From the NCBI GenBank assembly GCA_905215775.1, contig CAJMRM010000005.1, forward strand, positions 1 to 64,000: DNA of 64,000 bases. Reading direction: 5' to 3'. The stretch's first letter is position 1. Each line of letters starts with the position of its first letter. The translations under genes were made by a program, and so were the position numbers. Under the pieces are notes generated by a model. The model was given only the letters and a program-made list of their open reading frames with translations. It did no database searches and was not told the DNA's origin. The stretch comes from an uncultured bacterium (GTDB lineage Bacteria; Bacillota; Clostridia; Lachnospirales; Lachnospiraceae). This document shows positions 17,263-25,324 of the stretch, in pieces.

Positions 17263-17273
17263 AAGAAAACATA

Positions 17274-17302
17274 TTGACAAAATTCTATATGTGGTTTATA
17301 GT
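17274..17302 (+). promoter_or_regulatory. promoter with likely ArsR operator
   Basis: TTGACA (17274-17279), 17-base spacer, TATAGT (17297-17302). An inverted repeat CTATA-N7-TATAG (17285-17289 and 17297-17301) lies between and overlaps the -10, where an ArsR-type repressor would block RNA polymerase. More TCTATAT-like sequence follows at 17318-17327. Confidence 0.75.
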
Positions 17303-17348
17303 CTAAACATAGAAAAAATCTATATATTAAAGAGGGGATGACATAACT

Positions 17349-18620
17349 ATGGATTACATTGGATCTGCCCGGATCTTCAAGGCGCTTTCGGATCCCAAAA
17401 GGCTGAAGATCGTTCATATGCTGGCGGGCGGGGAGCTCTGCGCCTGTAAGATCCTGGAGGAGTTTCATATCACGCAGCCGACGCTGTCCCATGATATGAA
17501 GCTTTTAACCGATACGGGCCTTGTGATTCCGCGGAGGGAAGGAAAATGGACCCACTATTCCCTGAATAAAGACAGGCTGGGAGAGATCGTCCGCATGGCC
17601 GAGCGTCTGGCATCCTCGGGGGAGAGAGAGACGGCCTGCGGGTGTGGGAAAAAGGAGAGAAAAAAGGAGGATATAAGGGACATGGAACCTGTAAAAACAA
17701 AGCTGTACGTTCTGACCGGATTTCTGGGATCCGGAAAGACCACTACATTATTACGGCTTCTGGATAGGCTGAAGGGATACCGGATCGGGGTCATCCAGAA
17801 TGAATTCGGGAAGCTGGGAATCGATGGAACGATCCTGCGCAATGACGATATCCAGATGATGGAGATCAACCGGGGCTCTATTTTCTGCACCTGCCAGAAA
17901 TTAAATTTTGTCAAGGCCCTGGCAGAAATGGCCCAGCAGGAGTTTGATTATCTTTTTGTGGAAAGCTCCGGCTGGGGAGACCCCTCCAACGTCCAGGAGA
18001 TCCTGGATGCGGCGCGGGTCGCTTCAGAAAAGGAATATGACTTTAAGGGCGTGATCTGCCTTGTGGACGCGGTGAACTTCCTGGAGCAGGTCAAGGACGA
18101 GGAAACGGCCTTCCGCCAGCTGAAGCACTGCAACCTGGCAGTTATTACAAAAACGGATCTGGCAGACGAGAAGCAGATGGAACTGGTGGCAGAAAAGGTC
18201 CGGGAGATCAATCCGGTATGTGAGATCATCAAGAGCGTCAATGGGGAGATGGATGATTCCTTCTTACAGAAGGACCTGAGGATCTTTCAGTGGGCCGAGT
18301 GCGAGGAGACCACCAATTCATCGGAAACAAAGCCCAAGTCCCTGTTCATGGAATATGACGGCGAGGTGGAAAAGGAAAAGCTCCACGGATTTTTAACGGC
18401 GGTGGCCCCGGATGTGCACCGGATCAAGGGCTTTTGTAATCTGACAGAAACGGGCTGGACCCAGGTGGACGTGGTGGGCTCCCTGATCGACTATAAGGAA
18501 TGCGGGACCTTTGAGCGGTCCCAGCTGGTGTTTATTTCCAAGATCGGTCCCATGCTCATAAAGAAGATCTTCTCTGCATGGGAGGAGTATGTGGGCAGCG
18601 AGATGAAGCTTAAGAATTAA
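17349..18620 (+). CDS. ArsR-family repressor fused in frame to a COG0523 (CobW-like) GTPase
   Basis: One uninterrupted frame of 423 residues encodes two proteins normally separate. Residues 1-95 are an ArsR/SmtB winged helix with the metalloid-binding motif ELCACKILEEF (Cys31, Cys33) and a recognition helix ITQPTLSHDMKLL; CGCG follows at 97-100. Residues 112-423 are a G3E-family GTPase: Walker A GFLGSGKTT (124-132), NEFGKLGIDG, ESSGWGDPS, ITKTDLAD and a CobW C-terminal domain. The usual COG0523 metal motif CxCC is altered to SIFCTC (177-182). Met112 has a perfect Shine-Dalgarno sequence in front, so a free GTPase may also be made. It is first in an operon with a disulfide protein and a permease. 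A metal- or metalloid-responsive role is inferred. Confidence 0.85.
   Translation: MDYIGSARIFKALSDPKRLKIVHMLAGGELCACKILEEFHITQPTLSHDMKLLTDTGLVIPRREGKWTHYSLNKDRLGEIVRMAERLASSGERETACGCGKKERKKEDIRDMEPVKTKLYVLTGFLGSGKTTTLLRLLDRLKGYRIGVIQNEFGKLGIDGTILRNDDIQMMEINRGSIFCTCQKLNFVKALAEMAQQEFDYLFVESSGWGDPSNVQEILDAARVASEKEYDFKGVICLVDAVNFLEQVKDEETAFRQLKHCNLAVITKTDLADEKQMELVAEKVREINPVCEIIKSVNGEMDDSFLQKDLRIFQWAECEETTNSSETKPKSLFMEYDGEVEKEKLHGFLTAVAPDVHRIKGFCNLTETGWTQVDVVGSLIDYKECGTFERSQLVFISKIGPMLIKKIFSAWEEYVGSEMKLKN
17663..17684 (+). promoter_or_regulatory. internal ribosome binding site and start inside the ArsR-GTPase frame
   Basis: AAAGGAGG (17663-17670) stands 11 bases before ATG 17682, in frame with the upstream ArsR part. 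The site looks stronger than that of the first start (AGAGGGG, 17331-17337), so the 312-residue GTPase could be translated alone. Confidence 0.65.
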
Positions 18621-18631
18621 AGGAGGAGAAC

Positions 18632-18865
18632 ATGGTCATAAAGGTGATCGGTATGGGATGTGAAAACTGCGACAAGCTGTATGAGAATGTGATGGAGGCC
18701 GTAAAGGAGACCGGCAGCGACGCAGTGGTGGAAAAGGTCGGAGATCTCATGGAGATCGTGAAGCTGGGCGTTATGGCAGCGCCGTCGCTGATGATCGACG
18801 GTAAGCTGGTGATCGCAGGACGGATGGCGAAAACCTCAGAGATCGTCCGCCTGCTGAAGAAATGA
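18632..18865 (+). CDS. small thioredoxin-like redox-active disulfide protein
   Basis: A 77-residue thioredoxin-fold protein of the type called redox-active disulfide protein 2. The active-site pair is Cys10-Glu-Asn-Cys13 in MGCENCDK, and APSLMIDGKLV supplies the cis-Pro strand. It starts 12 bases after the GTPase stop with AAAGGAGGAG, and its last codons overlap the permease start (ATGA). Small proteins of this type commonly sit beside COG0701 permeases and may reduce or hand over a thiol-bound metal or metalloid, which is inference. Confidence 0.88.
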   Translation: MVIKVIGMGCENCDKLYENVMEAVKETGSDAVVEKVGDLMEIVKLGVMAAPSLMIDGKLVIAGRMAKTSEIVRLLKK

Positions 18866-19878
18866 TGGAGGCGGGAAAGGGGCTGTGGAGCCTGATCCAG
18901 GACCAGATCCTCGGCATGGAGTGGCTGAAGGACGCGGTGGGAAAGGGGCTTACGGCCATGGGAGCCGATGTTTCCACCAGACTTGGCGGCAGCATCCAGT
19001 TTTTTATCTATGACGTCATTAAGATCACGATCCTATTATGTACGCTGATCTTTCTGATCTCCTATATCCAGAGCTATTTTCCGCCGGAGCGCAGCAAAAG
19101 GATCCTGGGCCGGTTCCATGGGCTGGGGGCCAGGGTCGCGGCGGCCCTTTTAGGAACGGTGACCCCGTTCTGTTCCTGCTCCTCCATCCCCCTGTTCATG
19201 GGATTTACGGGAGCGGGTCTCCCTCTGGGCGTGACCTTTTCCTTTCTGATCTCGTCCCCCATGGTGGATCTGGGAAGTCTGGTGCTCTTAACGAGTATTT
19301 TCGGCGGAAGGATCGCAGCCGTATACGTTATTCTGGGACTTTTGGTGGCGGTCTTCGGCGGAACGCTGATCGAACGGCTGCATATGGAGGCAGAGGTGGA
19401 GGAATTTATCCGCATGGCGGGCCGGGTGGACCTGGAAAGCCCGGAGCTTACAGTAAGGGACCGGCTGGCCTATGCCAGGGAACAGGTGGAGTCCACCTTC
19501 CGGAAGGTATTTCCATATATCCTCGCAGGCGTGGGGATCGGGGCTGTGATCCACAACTGGATCCCTGAGGCCTGGATCGAGACGGCCCTGGGAAGCGGAA
19601 ATCCCTTTGGAGTCGTTCTGGCCGTTCTGGTGGGCGTCCCCATGTACGCGGATATTTTTGGGACCATCCCGGTGGCGGAGGCGCTTTTGGCCAAGGGAGC
19701 CCAGCTGGGAACCATCTTAAGCTTCATGATGGCAGTCACCACCTTGAGCCTCCCGTCCATGATCATGCTGGGAAAGGCGGTGAAGCCGCGGCTTTTGGGA
19801 ACGTTTGCGGCAATCTGTACCGCCGGTATCATCTGTGTGGGATATATTTTTAATGCGTTCCAGTATCTCTTCATTTAG
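18862..19878 (+). CDS. COG0701/ArsP-like permease
   Basis: A 338-residue integral membrane protein with about eight hydrophobic segments. The family motif TPFCSCSSIPLFMGF is followed by GLPLGVTFSFLISSP, and the second half repeats it as GVPMYADIFGTIPVAEAL. Related ArsP permeases export trivalent organoarsenicals, and the paired cysteines of the CSC motif are important there; other members have unknown substrates. It overlaps the disulfide protein by four bases, implying coupled translation. With an ArsR sensor heading the operon, efflux of a thiol-reactive metal or metalloid is the best guess. Confidence 0.87.
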   Translation: MMEAGKGLWSLIQDQILGMEWLKDAVGKGLTAMGADVSTRLGGSIQFFIYDVIKITILLCTLIFLISYIQSYFPPERSKRILGRFHGLGARVAAALLGTVTPFCSCSSIPLFMGFTGAGLPLGVTFSFLISSPMVDLGSLVLLTSIFGGRIAAVYVILGLLVAVFGGTLIERLHMEAEVEEFIRMAGRVDLESPELTVRDRLAYAREQVESTFRKVFPYILAGVGIGAVIHNWIPEAWIETALGSGNPFGVVLAVLVGVPMYADIFGTIPVAEALLAKGAQLGTILSFMMAVTTLSLPSMIMLGKAVKPRLLGTFAAICTAGIICVGYIFNAFQYLFI

Positions 19879-19920
19879 GGGAAGCGGGATCCGGAAGAAT
19901 GTACCGGAGTGGAAAAGATC

Positions 19921-19956
19921 GGGGCGGGTGCGGCTCATATGGGCTGCACCCGCCCC
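19921..19956. terminator. hairpin terminator between convergent units
   Basis: GGGGCGGGTGC (19921-19931) pairs perfectly with GCACCCGCCCC (19946-19956). Short T-rich tracts occur on both sides (TGTTTG on plus, TCTTTTCC on minus), so it may serve both directions. Confidence 0.75.
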
Positions 19957-19982
19957 TGTTTGAATGAATTGGCCTTCTGCTG

Positions 19983-21344
19983 TTATCTCTGACAGAAATC
20001 CAGGGTAACGGTGCCGTCCTCGTTGTAGATGACGGCGTCCTTGTCCATGGTCAGATTGTCAATGGCAGCCAGATATTCCTCTTTGGACTTAAAGTATGGC
20101 TTCGCCTCGGCGAGGACCTTCTTTGCCCTGGCGGCGTCGTTTTCCAGGAGCATGGAGGCTGCTACGGTCAGGCACTGGGCCGGATACAGGCAGCCGGCCT
20201 TCTTATCGGCCACATAGTAGTCCTTGCCGTGTCCGGTGCCGATGGAGCCGCTGGCATGGGGATGGATGGCCGGCATGATGGCGGAAACATCGCCCATATC
20301 GGTGCAGCCGGTTCCCCAGGCGCCGCGGGTCACCGTGCCGGGCCCGGTCACCGCTTCCATGGCCTCTGTCAGGATCTCCGTCATGTTGGCGTCGTTATTT
20401 AGGGGGAAGTAGCCCGGATGGTCGTCCAGCTCCACATTGCAGCCCAGGGAGGCGGCCGCTCCGGCCAGGGCCAGGTTTACCTTTTTGTTATAATCACGGA
20501 TGCTGTCAAAGGAAGCGCCGCGCACATAGGATTCCACCTTGGCTGTCTCCGGGATGGCGTTTACGGCCGCTCCGCCCTCGGTGATGATGGGATGGAAACG
20601 GATGTGCTCGCCGTCCACAAAGGTCTCGCGGATGGCGTTGACGGCATTCAGTCCGCAGGTGGCCGCGTAAAGCGCATTCTTTCCGGCCTCCGGAGAACCG
20701 CCGGCATGGGAGGCCACGCCCTTGAAGGTGATATTCTTGGTGATACAGCCATTGCAGCCCTGGCCGATGGACAGGGTCTTTCCTTCGGGGAGCTTTCCGG
20801 AATGGATCATCATGGCCATGTCAACGCCGTCAAAGTAGCCTCTGGAAATGAATTCCACCTTTCCGCCGAAATACCGGATCACGCCCTGCTTCCGTAATTC
20901 CTCCCGGAAGCCCAGCTCGATCAGCTCCTCGGCCGGTACAGCCATGAAACGGATGGAGCCGCAGAGACCATCCAGCGCGCCCGGCTCCTTCATGGCGGCG
21001 GCAACTCCCAGAAGGATGGCACACTGGGCGTTATGGCCGCAGGCATGGACCGCATGGGTCTCGGGATCTGCGTCCGGGTGGTTTCCAACGATCAGGGAAT
21101 CCAGCTCTCCTAAGATGGCGATCTTCGGTCCGGGTCTTCCGGTGTCCAGATCGGCGTAGAAGCCGGGGATGTTTCCGGCTTTGGTGAGGGTGTAGCCCAG
21201 GGCCTCAAAATGCTCCTCCATATATGCGGAGGTCTTCCACTCCCGGTATCCGGTCTCCGGGTTCTTCCAGATGTAGTCGGCGGTATCGTAGATCAGGGAT
21301 TCATACTTTGCGACCATTTCCATTAACTGCTTTGCTCGTTCCAT
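19983..21344 (-). CDS. M20-family metal-dependent amidohydrolase (AbgB-like)
   Basis: A 453-residue M20 peptidase/amidohydrolase of the group that hydrolyses N-acyl or aminobenzoyl-glutamate-type amides. Seen: GELDSLIVGNHP, the zinc site HACGHNAQ, VPAEE, then the dimerisation domain with FKGVASHAGG, and a late GTGHGKDYYVAD. ATG 21344 has AAAGGAGAA upstream; an earlier in-frame ATG at 21401 lacks a site and lies in the leader element. It is downstream of the nitroreductase gene and probably co-transcribed. The true substrate is unknown. It is clearly a paralogue of the M20 gene at 61249, sharing the PGYFPL and MTEIL-type strands. Confidence 0.88.
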   Translation of the reverse strand: MERAKQLMEMVAKYESLIYDTADYIWKNPETGYREWKTSAYMEEHFEALGYTLTKAGNIPGFYADLDTGRPGPKIAILGELDSLIVGNHPDADPETHAVHACGHNAQCAILLGVAAAMKEPGALDGLCGSIRFMAVPAEELIELGFREELRKQGVIRYFGGKVEFISRGYFDGVDMAMMIHSGKLPEGKTLSIGQGCNGCITKNITFKGVASHAGGSPEAGKNALYAATCGLNAVNAIRETFVDGEHIRFHPIITEGGAAVNAIPETAKVESYVRGASFDSIRDYNKKVNLALAGAAASLGCNVELDDHPGYFPLNNDANMTEILTEAMEAVTGPGTVTRGAWGTGCTDMGDVSAIMPAIHPHASGSIGTGHGKDYYVADKKAGCLYPAQCLTVAASMLLENDAARAKKVLAEAKPYFKSKEEYLAAIDNLTMDKDAVIYNEDGTVTLDFCQR

Positions 21345-21365
21345 AAGAGTTTCTCCTTTCTGGGC

Positions 21366-21416
21366 TGCATGAAAGCTGACAGGACCGCGGCCGGCTTCCA
21401 TGCATGTTCGCTTCTT
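21366..21416 (-). repeat. leader element copy A (upstream of M20 gene)
   Basis: Read on the minus strand it has AGAAGCGAACATGCATGG, a G/C-rich centre, then CCTGTCAGCTTTCATG. The same ends occur in copy B (21951-22005). CATGGAAGC and GCTTTCATG can pair with one mismatch. Confidence 0.6.
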
Positions 21417-21938
21417 TTATTTTACATACACGACTTTCCCTATGCGCTCCTTGGGCTCCACCGGTACGGATGGATCCGCATAGCCCAGGGCAGCTACGCC
21501 GTAGATCACATGGTCTGCGGGAACGCCGATCTCGTCTAACAGGGCGCGGACTGCCGGACGGTCGTTGATGTTCTGCATCTGGTTGATCCATACGGAGCCG
21601 ACGCCGTAAGAGCGGGCAGCCAGGAAGATATTTTCCATGGCGCAGGCGTTGTCCTCTTTCCCCCATGGGCTTTCCTTTTCATTGGAGGGGATGATCACAG
21701 CGGCAGGACCGTACATGTCGTAGCCTTCCCGGCCCAGTTCAGTCCCGATGAGGCCGCAGAGACAATGGATGATCTCCTGGTTTGTGACCACGGTAAACTG
21801 CCAGGTCTGCTTTCCCATGCCGCTGGGAGCGTGGAGGGCGGCCTTTACAAGGTCCTCCAGGACCTCGGCGGGAATGGGGTCTGCGGTGAATTTCCGGATG
21901 CTTCTCCGGGTCAGGATGGCGTTCATTACTTCATTCAT
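21417..21938 (-). CDS. nitroreductase-family flavoprotein
   Basis: A 173-residue FMN-dependent nitroreductase-type oxidoreductase. The N-terminus RRSIRKFTADPIP gives the FMN phosphate-binding arginines. APSGMGKQTWQF and GVGSVWINQM complete the flavin site; ALGYADPS near the end is typical. These enzymes reduce nitro groups, quinones or flavins with NAD(P)H. Two in-frame ATGs lie six bases apart; I use 21938 because the first (21944) is only two bases from GGAG. It heads a minus-strand pair with the M20 hydrolase. Confidence 0.9.
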   Translation of the reverse strand: MNEVMNAILTRRSIRKFTADPIPAEVLEDLVKAALHAPSGMGKQTWQFTVVTNQEIIHCLCGLIGTELGREGYDMYGPAAVIIPSNEKESPWGKEDNACAMENIFLAARSYGVGSVWINQMQNINDRPAVRALLDEIGVPADHVIYGVAALGYADPSVPVEPKERIGKVVYVK

Positions 21939-21950
21939 ATTCATTTCTCC

Positions 21951-22011
21951 TTTACATGGAAACTGACAGGTCTGCGGGCTTCGCCCGTATATTTTCGCTT
22001 CTTCTATTATA
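21951..22011 (-). repeat. leader element copy B with -10 box (upstream of nitroreductase)
   Basis: On the minus strand TATAAT (22011-22006) is followed by AGAAGAAGCGAAAATATACG, a CGGGC-GAA-GCCCG hairpin, and CCTGTCAGTTTCCATG. The two outer blocks match copy A; the centre differs. Confidence 0.6.
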
Positions 22012-22062
22012 GCGCAGAATTGCAGTATAAGAAATCAGAAAATGAAAAAATTATCCGGCGGT

Positions 22063-23007
22063 TTAAAGCTCCCAGGAAAATTCCCGGTACCGCTCGGGTC
22101 CTTCCAGGCGGTTGTCCCAGGAGGTGATAAAACGGATAGTTACAGAGGTTATGCCACATTTTTTCAAATATTCCAGATTTTCCTTGTTTTCCGTAATTAC
22201 ATGGAAAAAATCCAGGCTGCGGGCTTCCAGGCTACCGGCAAAGGCGTCCATGTCCTGGTCAAAGGGTGGAGCGTAGATGGGAAGCTCCAGGTAAAGAACG
22301 GAGGAATCTCTGGGGGATCCGAACTGCCTTAAGGTCATATTCTGTCCGCGGTAGCGTTCATCGGAAAAGCACTCCTGGTTGAACTCCTCCACCTGCTCCA
22401 GGACTGTCTTCTGGATCGCCAGCTCTTCTGGCTCCTGGGGAAGGGAAAAGGCAGAATCTGTAAGGAAGAAGCTGCCTTCCTGCTCTGAGGTCAGGATCCG
22501 GTCCGGGTCGCTGCTGGCGGTTATCTTTAAGGTATGGAGCTTATAGGCCCCGTAGGGAGTGCTCCGCAGCGCATCTGCCGCCTGGCGGTAGATGGCGGCC
22601 GCATCGGGGACATCGTATTTGGACTTCTCATCTCCGGCCAGCTGGATATTTACAGATATGGTCCAGTTGTTATACAGCTTTTCCTTTCTTTGCTCATCCA
22701 TCAGCAGAGGATCTTCAGAAAATTCCATGGAGGTATCGGTGATCTCAAGATCGGTCTGTGTATCCGCCCAGGAAGCCAGGGAATCGGTAAGGATCTGGCA
22801 GAGCGTCTCGTAAGACGTATTGTCGATGACTGCCTGGATCTCCTTTAATTTTTTTTCATACTCCTCCTGGGAGTGGGACTGGGAATAGGCCAGGAGCTCC
22901 TCCATATCCGGCATCGTATCAGCAGAGACCGGAGCGGACGATCCGTGGGAGCAGGCAGAGAGAGGGAAAACGAAAAGTAAGATCAGAAAAAGAATGGATC
23001 TGCCCAT
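22063..23007 (-). CDS. lipoprotein, unknown function
   Basis: A 314-residue protein with a lipoprotein signal peptide (FLILLFVFPLSAC, lipidated Cys at residue 19). The mature part is Glu/Gln-rich, mixed alpha/beta, with no motif I can name. It would sit on the outer face of the membrane. A strong AAGGAGG site precedes ATG. The upstream region holds a dyad at 23041-23075, so it is probably regulated on its own. Next to it, on the same strand, is another lipoprotein gene. Confidence 0.8.
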   Translation of the reverse strand: MGRSILFLILLFVFPLSACSHGSSAPVSADTMPDMEELLAYSQSHSQEEYEKKLKEIQAVIDNTSYETLCQILTDSLASWADTQTDLEITDTSMEFSEDPLLMDEQRKEKLYNNWTISVNIQLAGDEKSKYDVPDAAAIYRQAADALRSTPYGAYKLHTLKITASSDPDRILTSEQEGSFFLTDSAFSLPQEPEELAIQKTVLEQVEEFNQECFSDERYRGQNMTLRQFGSPRDSSVLYLELPIYAPPFDQDMDAFAGSLEARSLDFFHVITENKENLEYLKKCGITSVTIRFITSWDNRLEGPERYREFSWEL

Positions 23008-23040
23008 AAAACACCTCCTTGAACAGAAATTACAAATTAG

Positions 23041-23075
23041 TGTCTGTAAATATTATAATATATAAATTATAGACA
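23041..23075. promoter_or_regulatory. AT-rich dyad, probable operator/promoter of the 22063 lipoprotein gene
   Basis: TGTCTGTAA (23041-23049) is repeated inverted as TTATAGACA (23067-23075), eight of nine bases matching, around a centre containing TATAAT-like sequence on both strands. It lies 33-68 bases before the start codon. Confidence 0.5.
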
Positions 23076-23178
23076 GTAAATATAATTCTGACGGGAATGG
23101 ACGGATGCTTTAACAGGCATTATGGGAGTCCAGAAAGATGCTTTCCATAAAAATGGCCCCGGGCCGGAGGCTGCGGAT

Positions 23179-25092
23179 TCACCCCCTGGACGGAGGCGGG
23201 CCCGCAGCCTGGCGGACCTGTTCCTCCAGCCAGGCCGTAAACCGGGGGCGGATCACAGAAAAGGGTACAGGGCCCAGATCCAGGAGGAGCTTGTGGAACT
23301 CCAGGGGAGAAAAACGGCTTCCCAGGGCGGCCTCCGCCTGATCTCTCATGTCCATGTATTCAATATACCCTCCGCAGTATTCCAGATAATTGGCGGGGTT
23401 ATCGATCATCACCTGCCACAGCTCCTGGACCGTCTGGTCGTCGGCCTGGAAGCAGGAGCGGATGAACTCCCCGGCTCTGGCCTCGTCCCAGCCGTCGTAA
23501 TTGATCCCGATATCCAGAAGGCCATGGACGCAAAGGGACAGGGAGCGCATATGGGCCCGGTATTCCCCGGCAGCCCTGGAAAGGCCGTTGTCAAAGGTAC
23601 AGGCGATATTTTCCACATAGGTGGCCCAGCCCTCATTGGCTCCGGAGCAGCTTAAAAGAGCGGACAGCGGCGTTTTCGCGTGGGTCCGGCTGTATACGGT
23701 CTGGTAGAGATGGCCGGGGAAGCCCTCGTGGGCCAGGGTGGTGTAGAGGTCCTTCCGGCTGTCGGTGGAGCCGCCGTTGATGTAGATGACGTTCTGATCG
23801 GTGTTGTCCACAGGAGCCGTTAGATAAAAGGCGGGGCTTAAGGAGTCCTCCAGACAGGAGGGCACCTGGCGGATCTCATAGCCGCACTGGGAAAGCTCCG
23901 GGAAAAGCCCCTTCATCTGCTCCTGGAGATCCAGAAGGATGGCCTGGGGATCGGTCAGGGAAAAGGAGGCGTTTTCCAGACCGGCAGCGGGAGTCTCCCG
24001 GAGGATCTGTCCCAGGGCCTCGTAGTCCTTTTGGATCCTGGCCTTTAAGGCCTCCTTAAGCTCCGGGACCGTATAGGAGAGTCCGGGTCCGGTTTTTACC
24101 CGGTATTCATAATACTGCTTCCCGTCCTTGGATCCGGCCAGGCCGCCGTCGTTGATCCCGCGCCCCTTAAGAGCGGTCATGCCCTGGATCATGGCCTCGT
24201 AGGCCGGGATAAAATGTCCTTGTATGGCGGACAGATGGCGGGAGTGGAGGTCCGCCTTCTGCTCTGCGGTCAGAGGGATCTCTTGTTCCAGGGCCGCCAG
24301 CCTGGCGGCAAAGGTTTCGGTGAGAAAGTTCTGGTCCGGATCGATCCGGTAGCTCTCACAGGATTCCAGGATCCGGTCGATGGAAGCGTCCGAGGGGCCC
24401 AGGCCCGCATCGGCCTTCTGGTTTTCAAACTCCAGGATCTGGGCGTAATAAGCATCGGTCTGGGACAGAAGGGCCAGGTAGTCCTCCACATCCTTTAAGG
24501 AGTGGAAGGAATATTCTGCCAGGAGAATGGGAAGCTGGGCCTGGACGCCGATGGTGGGGGCCAGGGGCTGCTCATAAAGCTCCAGTCCCCGGCCCATGAG
24601 GGAGGCGCGGAGGGTCTCGGAAAGGGCATCGTACACCAGGGCCTGGTCTCCGGTGAGCAGGGAGCGGTCGAAGGCGGCGAGCCGGTCCGCCAGCTCCTGG
24701 ACCGCCGCCCCGGACTGGATCATGTCCTCCAGGGTGCATACGCCCAGCTTTGGTTCCCCGGGAGAGATCCCGAAGGCCTCCGGCCGGAGCAGCGTATAGT
24801 GGAGATCCAGAGTACCGGCCTGGGCCATCTCCTCCTGGAAGACCTGGGTACAGAAGAAATCAAAGGCAGCCTGGGCAGCGAAACTGTCCTCCTGGGACGG
24901 ACACACCGGAGCCCCGCCGGACTCAGGAGCCGTGCCGTTTCCCGGGGCAGTGCTGTTTTCCAAGGCCGCGCCATCTTCTCCGGGCTGCCGGATCCTCTGG
25001 CGGCCACAGGAGGTGAGAAGAAGGGACAGGGCCAGGAGCCCCCATAGAAGTATGTACGGATATTTTCGGGAAAAGCCATGTTCAGGCCGCAT
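23179..25092 (-). CDS. DUF885-family lipoprotein, putative metallopeptidase
   Basis: A 637-residue surface lipoprotein: signal peptide ILLWGLLALSLLLTSC with Cys at residue 29, an Ala/Gly/Glu linker, then a large alpha-helical DUF885 domain. The zinc-binding HExxH-type motif is present as TTLAHEGFPGHLYQTV, with a downstream GANEGWATYVE supplying a further Glu. DUF885 proteins resemble gluzincin peptidases and are assumed to cut peptides outside the cell. The start has AAGGAGG. No operon partner is evident on the minus strand except the smaller lipoprotein downstream. Confidence 0.9.
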   Translation of the reverse strand: MRPEHGFSRKYPYILLWGLLALSLLLTSCGRQRIRQPGEDGAALENSTAPGNGTAPESGGAPVCPSQEDSFAAQAAFDFFCTQVFQEEMAQAGTLDLHYTLLRPEAFGISPGEPKLGVCTLEDMIQSGAAVQELADRLAAFDRSLLTGDQALVYDALSETLRASLMGRGLELYEQPLAPTIGVQAQLPILLAEYSFHSLKDVEDYLALLSQTDAYYAQILEFENQKADAGLGPSDASIDRILESCESYRIDPDQNFLTETFAARLAALEQEIPLTAEQKADLHSRHLSAIQGHFIPAYEAMIQGMTALKGRGINDGGLAGSKDGKQYYEYRVKTGPGLSYTVPELKEALKARIQKDYEALGQILRETPAAGLENASFSLTDPQAILLDLQEQMKGLFPELSQCGYEIRQVPSCLEDSLSPAFYLTAPVDNTDQNVIYINGGSTDSRKDLYTTLAHEGFPGHLYQTVYSRTHAKTPLSALLSCSGANEGWATYVENIACTFDNGLSRAAGEYRAHMRSLSLCVHGLLDIGINYDGWDEARAGEFIRSCFQADDQTVQELWQVMIDNPANYLEYCGGYIEYMDMRDQAEAALGSRFSPLEFHKLLLDLGPVPFSVIRPRFTAWLEEQVRQAAGPPPSRG

Positions 25093-25277
25093 GACAGTAC
25101 CTCCTTAAAAAGCCGGGCCGGAGCCGGGAGTGGGAAACGCACCCGGATACCGGCTGTATAGGGCCAGTATATGAGAAGAAGAGAGGAGGTATGCACCGGT
25201 TCTTTTGCCCGCGGAAGGGGGGACAGGAAGGAACAGAGCCGGGCTGGCGGAAGTATGCCCGCAGGAATTTTCCCAGC

Positions 25278-25306
25278 TTGACAAAAACGCGGGAACAGGA
25301 TAGACT
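25278..25306 (+). promoter_or_regulatory. promoter of the metG operon
   Basis: TTGACA (25278-25283), 17-base spacer, TAGACT (25301-25306). A second TATAAT at 25312-25317 has no matching -35. Confidence 0.75.
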
Positions 25307-25324
25307 AGGGATATAATAGGGAAA

